From positions 1 to 7,703 of the forward strand of contig JAPKDN010000137.1 in NCBI GenBank assembly GCA_028822575.1: a DNA stretch of 7,703 nt. The letters run 5' to 3'. Within the stretch, counting starts at the first letter, position 1, and the number at the start of each line of letters is the position of its first letter. This document shows positions 6,408-7,703 of this stretch, piece after piece. The DNA comes from Alphaproteobacteria bacterium. Lineage in GTDB: Bacteria; Pseudomonadota; Alphaproteobacteria; Thalassobaculales; Thalassobaculaceae. Below the pieces are notes generated by a model. That model was not told the DNA's origin and did no database searches. It was given only the letters and a program-made list of their open reading frames with translations. Both the position numbers and the translations under genes were made by a program.

Positions 6408-7090
6408 CCTTCGTGAATCCCCAGTTCGCTGAACGAGCGACGCATGGGCCACGGGCCGGTGCGACTAGATGACTTTGAGGGGTGCGCCTCATGGATATCG
6501 TGAATTCGACGATAGCCAGCGCCTGACCGCGCTCGCGGGATTGATTCGTCCAGAAAACCGGACGCCCCATGGTGGCCCCAAAATGGCGACCAGAACGTCG
6601 ATCAACGATAAAGCCGACAGCATCGGCGTGCCCGAAATTTTGCTATCGCACTTATGTTATCACGAAATGGCCGTTAATCGGTCCTCTTTAGATTGGATCA
6701 ACCTTCCAGCGGCCGTCATAAGCAAGAAAAAGGGGCTTGAAACTGATCCGAGCCACACCTTTCAGGTTGGAAGAACCTAACATAGAAAACCCCAGCCAAA
6801 TGCAGGCCGCACTTGATAGAACTGTTTTTTCCAGTTTCGTGCGTGACAGGTTCGCCTGTCTTGAAGGTGCCGTCGACCCGAGTCATCCGAAAGCCATGGA
6901 AGCGTGTTCGATCATCTAGTCAAGCACGGCCAACATATGAGCCAGCAACGGTTTGAGAACAGGTTTTGAGTGGCGGTCGCAGGAGGGCGCGATTTCGAAG
7001 CCAATTATTATCGACTTTGTTACCGAGTTTAGGCTTCTGAGCCCCAACGTTTTCGCGTCTATCCGTCAAATCAATAGCTTAATTGAACGA
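6408..7090. other. Gene-poor stretch between phage-like remnant and tRNA
   Basis: Several frames of 60-103 codons cross this stretch on both strands, overlapping one another. None has a usable ribosome-binding site or a recognisable domain; the longest plus frame (6469-6780) starts at an ATG with no purine-rich site before it, and the frame at 6737-6919 needs a TTG start. A perfect 6-bp hairpin with a TTCG loop lies at 6845-6860 (GACAGG/CCTGTC), with no T-tract after it. Upstream of a portal gene one would expect a terminase; I find no terminase-like piece. Probably decayed accessory DNA. Confidence 0.45.
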
Positions 7091-7167
7091 TGGTGGGCCC
7101 GGAGGGACTCGAACCCCCGACAACGCCGTTATGAGCGGCGCGTTCTAACCAACTGAACTACAGGCCC
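7091..7167 (-). tRNA. tRNA with anticodon CAT, best read as tRNA-Ile2
   Basis: The 77-base gene folds completely: acceptor GGGCCTG/CGGGCCC with one G-U pair, D stem GTTC/GAAC, anticodon stem CGCCG/CGGCG with loop CTCATAA, T stem GGGGG/CCCTC with loop TTCGAGT, then A73 and an encoded CCA. The anticodon CAT is at 7131-7133. Position 1 pairs normally with 72, which excludes initiator tRNA. C4-G69 and C5-G68 are the pairs known to mark tRNA-Ile2 for the lysidine synthase TilS in E. coli, whereas elongator tRNA-Met has U4-A69 and A5-U68. The product should therefore carry lysidine at position 34 and read AUA codons. An elongator tRNA-Met identity is the less likely alternative. Confidence 0.93.
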
Positions 7168-7176
7168 ATCACCATT

Positions 7177-7205
7177 GTTATGAGCACCATCGATCGGCGC
7201 GTCAA
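7177..7205 (-). promoter_or_regulatory. Sigma-70-like promoter of the tRNA gene
   Basis: On the minus strand TTGACG (7200-7205) is followed after exactly 17 bases by CATAAC (7177-7182), ending 9 bases before the mature tRNA 5' end. Five of six and four of six positions match consensus with ideal spacing, so transcription would start within a few bases of the tRNA. The -35 box lies inside an inverted repeat, GTCAAC (7201-7206) and GTTGAC (7216-7221). Confidence 0.6.
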
Positions 7206-7231
7206 CCGGGGTGGCGTTGACATTTTAAATT

Positions 7232-7480
7232 TCAAGCGAGCCTGCGATGAAGAGATGGGCGAATAGTGCCGCCGAGGCTCAAACCGTTAACAGGCACATT
7301 TTTTGCGGATTCCCAAAACAGAGCAAGATGTGGCTTTTCCGATCCAGGCGTCATCGCCCAGCCGGAGTCAGAAAAGGTCTGAGATTGTTGGAAGGGCGCC
7401 TGACTTTTAAGCTTGATGAGACGCACCAGGTATTTAGCGTCGGCCTCCGCCTGAACCACGCGTATGGGCATCAAGGCCAC
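7232..7480 (-). CDS. Hypothetical 82-residue ORF (doubtful)
   Basis: GTG start at 7480 with GAGG 5 bases upstream, 7 bases after the stop of the small membrane ORF, so the two could be co-translated. The protein (MALMPIRVVQAEADAKYLVR... to ...LHRRLA) is soluble-looking with no recognisable domain, no clear signal peptide and no membrane segment. It ends 27 bases before the tRNA promoter. A longer frame of 111 codons lies on the opposite strand over the same bases but has no good ribosome-binding site. I do not recognise a family, and it may be non-coding or decayed. Confidence 0.25.
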   Translation of the reverse strand: MALMPIRVVQAEADAKYLVRLIKLKSQAPFQQSQTFSDSGWAMTPGSEKPHLALFWESAKNVPVNGLSLGGTIRPSLHRRLA

Positions 7481-7487
7481 AGCGACC

Positions 7488-7580
7488 TCATCCGAAGAAC
7501 GGCTGCGTGCCGAGCACGAGGGCTCCGGCTCCTACAACGGCACCAATCAGCGCCAGCTTCAACCATTGCCGTGTGTTCAT
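7488..7580 (-). CDS. Small predicted membrane protein, 30 residues
   Basis: ATG at 7580 is preceded by AGGAG with a 6-base spacer, the strongest ribosome-binding site in this part of the window. The peptide begins MNTRQWLK, continues as one hydrophobic, glycine/alanine-rich helix (LALIGAVVGAGALVLG, about residues 8-24) and ends TQPFFG before TGA. The charged, basic N-terminus and single helix suggest a one-pass inner-membrane protein, or less likely an uncleaved signal peptide left from a truncated secreted protein. Upstream is the very AT-rich tail, which could supply a promoter. I recognise no family, so no function is assigned. It may be co-translated with the 82-residue frame downstream. 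Confidence 0.45.
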   Translation of the reverse strand: MNTRQWLKLALIGAVVGAGALVLGTQPFFG

Positions 7581-7610
7581 GATGAACTCCTATTGGAGAA
7601 TAGATAGCTC

Positions 7611-7703
7611 CTTTTTCAAATTTCAATCTAATATAGATATATATAATATCTTTATAAAAGATAATTAATATATGATTATAATAATATTTAGTTCTAATTT
7701 AAT
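7611..7703. other. Extremely AT-rich tail with short inverted repeat
   Basis: Only about a tenth of these bases are G or C, in sharp contrast with the rest of the window. It includes a 6-bp inverted repeat, AGATAT (7635-7640) and ATATCT (7646-7651), and many TATAAT-like hexamers on both strands. No coding frame is supported. It may be a promoter or curved-DNA region for the small membrane ORF, a silencer-bound stretch, or the edge of horizontally acquired DNA; the window ends inside it. Confidence 0.6.

Noticed and set aside
6469..6780. 103-codon plus-strand frame, possible gene
   Set aside because: No purine-rich site before the ATG, no recognisable family, and it overlaps frames on the other strand without sign of coding constraint.
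6720..6915. Minus-strand frame with a GTFKTGEPVTHETG-like stretch resembling phage structural repeats
   Set aside because: The motif is too short and low in information, the frame has no ribosome-binding site, and it is closed by stops on both sides within about 66 codons.
6953..7156. 67-codon plus-strand frame ending in WWARRDSNPRQRR...
   Set aside because: Its C-terminal half is the reverse complement of the tRNA gene; ARRDSNPR-type peptides are a well-known artefact of translating tRNA genes.
7247..7582. 111-codon plus-strand frame
   Set aside because: No proper ribosome-binding site, no recognisable domain, many R/H-rich stretches typical of an antisense shadow, and it overlaps the minus-strand ORF with the strong AGGAG site.

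Overview
The window looks like chromosomal DNA of an alphaproteobacterium. This rests on the tRNA-Ile2 sequence and on the style and order of a polyamine-type ABC transporter locus; genus cannot be fixed from sequence alone. GC content is moderate in the genes and very low in the last ~90 bases.

Layout, left to right. Bases 2-122 hold a decayed C-terminal end of an IS630-family transposase (plus strand), followed by about 370 bases without a supported gene. From 5714 down to 582 runs a minus-strand operon: ATPase (potA-like), periplasmic binding protein (potD-like), two permeases (potB-like with a large extra domain, potC-like), then a PadR-like winged-helix regulator. Spacing is 4 nt between the permeases, 63 nt between binding protein and first permease (with a stem-loop), 136 nt between ATPase and binding protein (with possible alternative hairpins), and 79 nt before the regulator. 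Bases 5781-7090 are gene-poor. They contain a minus-strand remnant resembling the first ~80 residues of a phage portal protein (DUF4055 type), broken by two apparent frameshifts, on the 3' side of a tRNA gene. Bases 7091-7167 are a minus-strand tRNA with anticodon CAT, best read as tRNA-Ile2, with its own sigma-70-like promoter. Beyond it are a tiny predicted membrane protein with a strong ribosome-binding site, a doubtful 82-residue reading frame, and an extremely AT-rich tail.

How the genes work together: the binding protein would capture a polyamine-like cation in the periplasm, the two permeases would form the membrane channel, and the ATPase dimer would drive import. The regulator may control the operon or respond to the same substrate; that is inference from position. 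The flanks look like an old insertion-prone zone with transposon and phage relics.

I see no clearly new system. The items most worth a second look are the phage portal remnant beside the tRNA, the 30-residue membrane ORF, the regulator attached to the transporter operon, and the stem-loops between the transporter genes.
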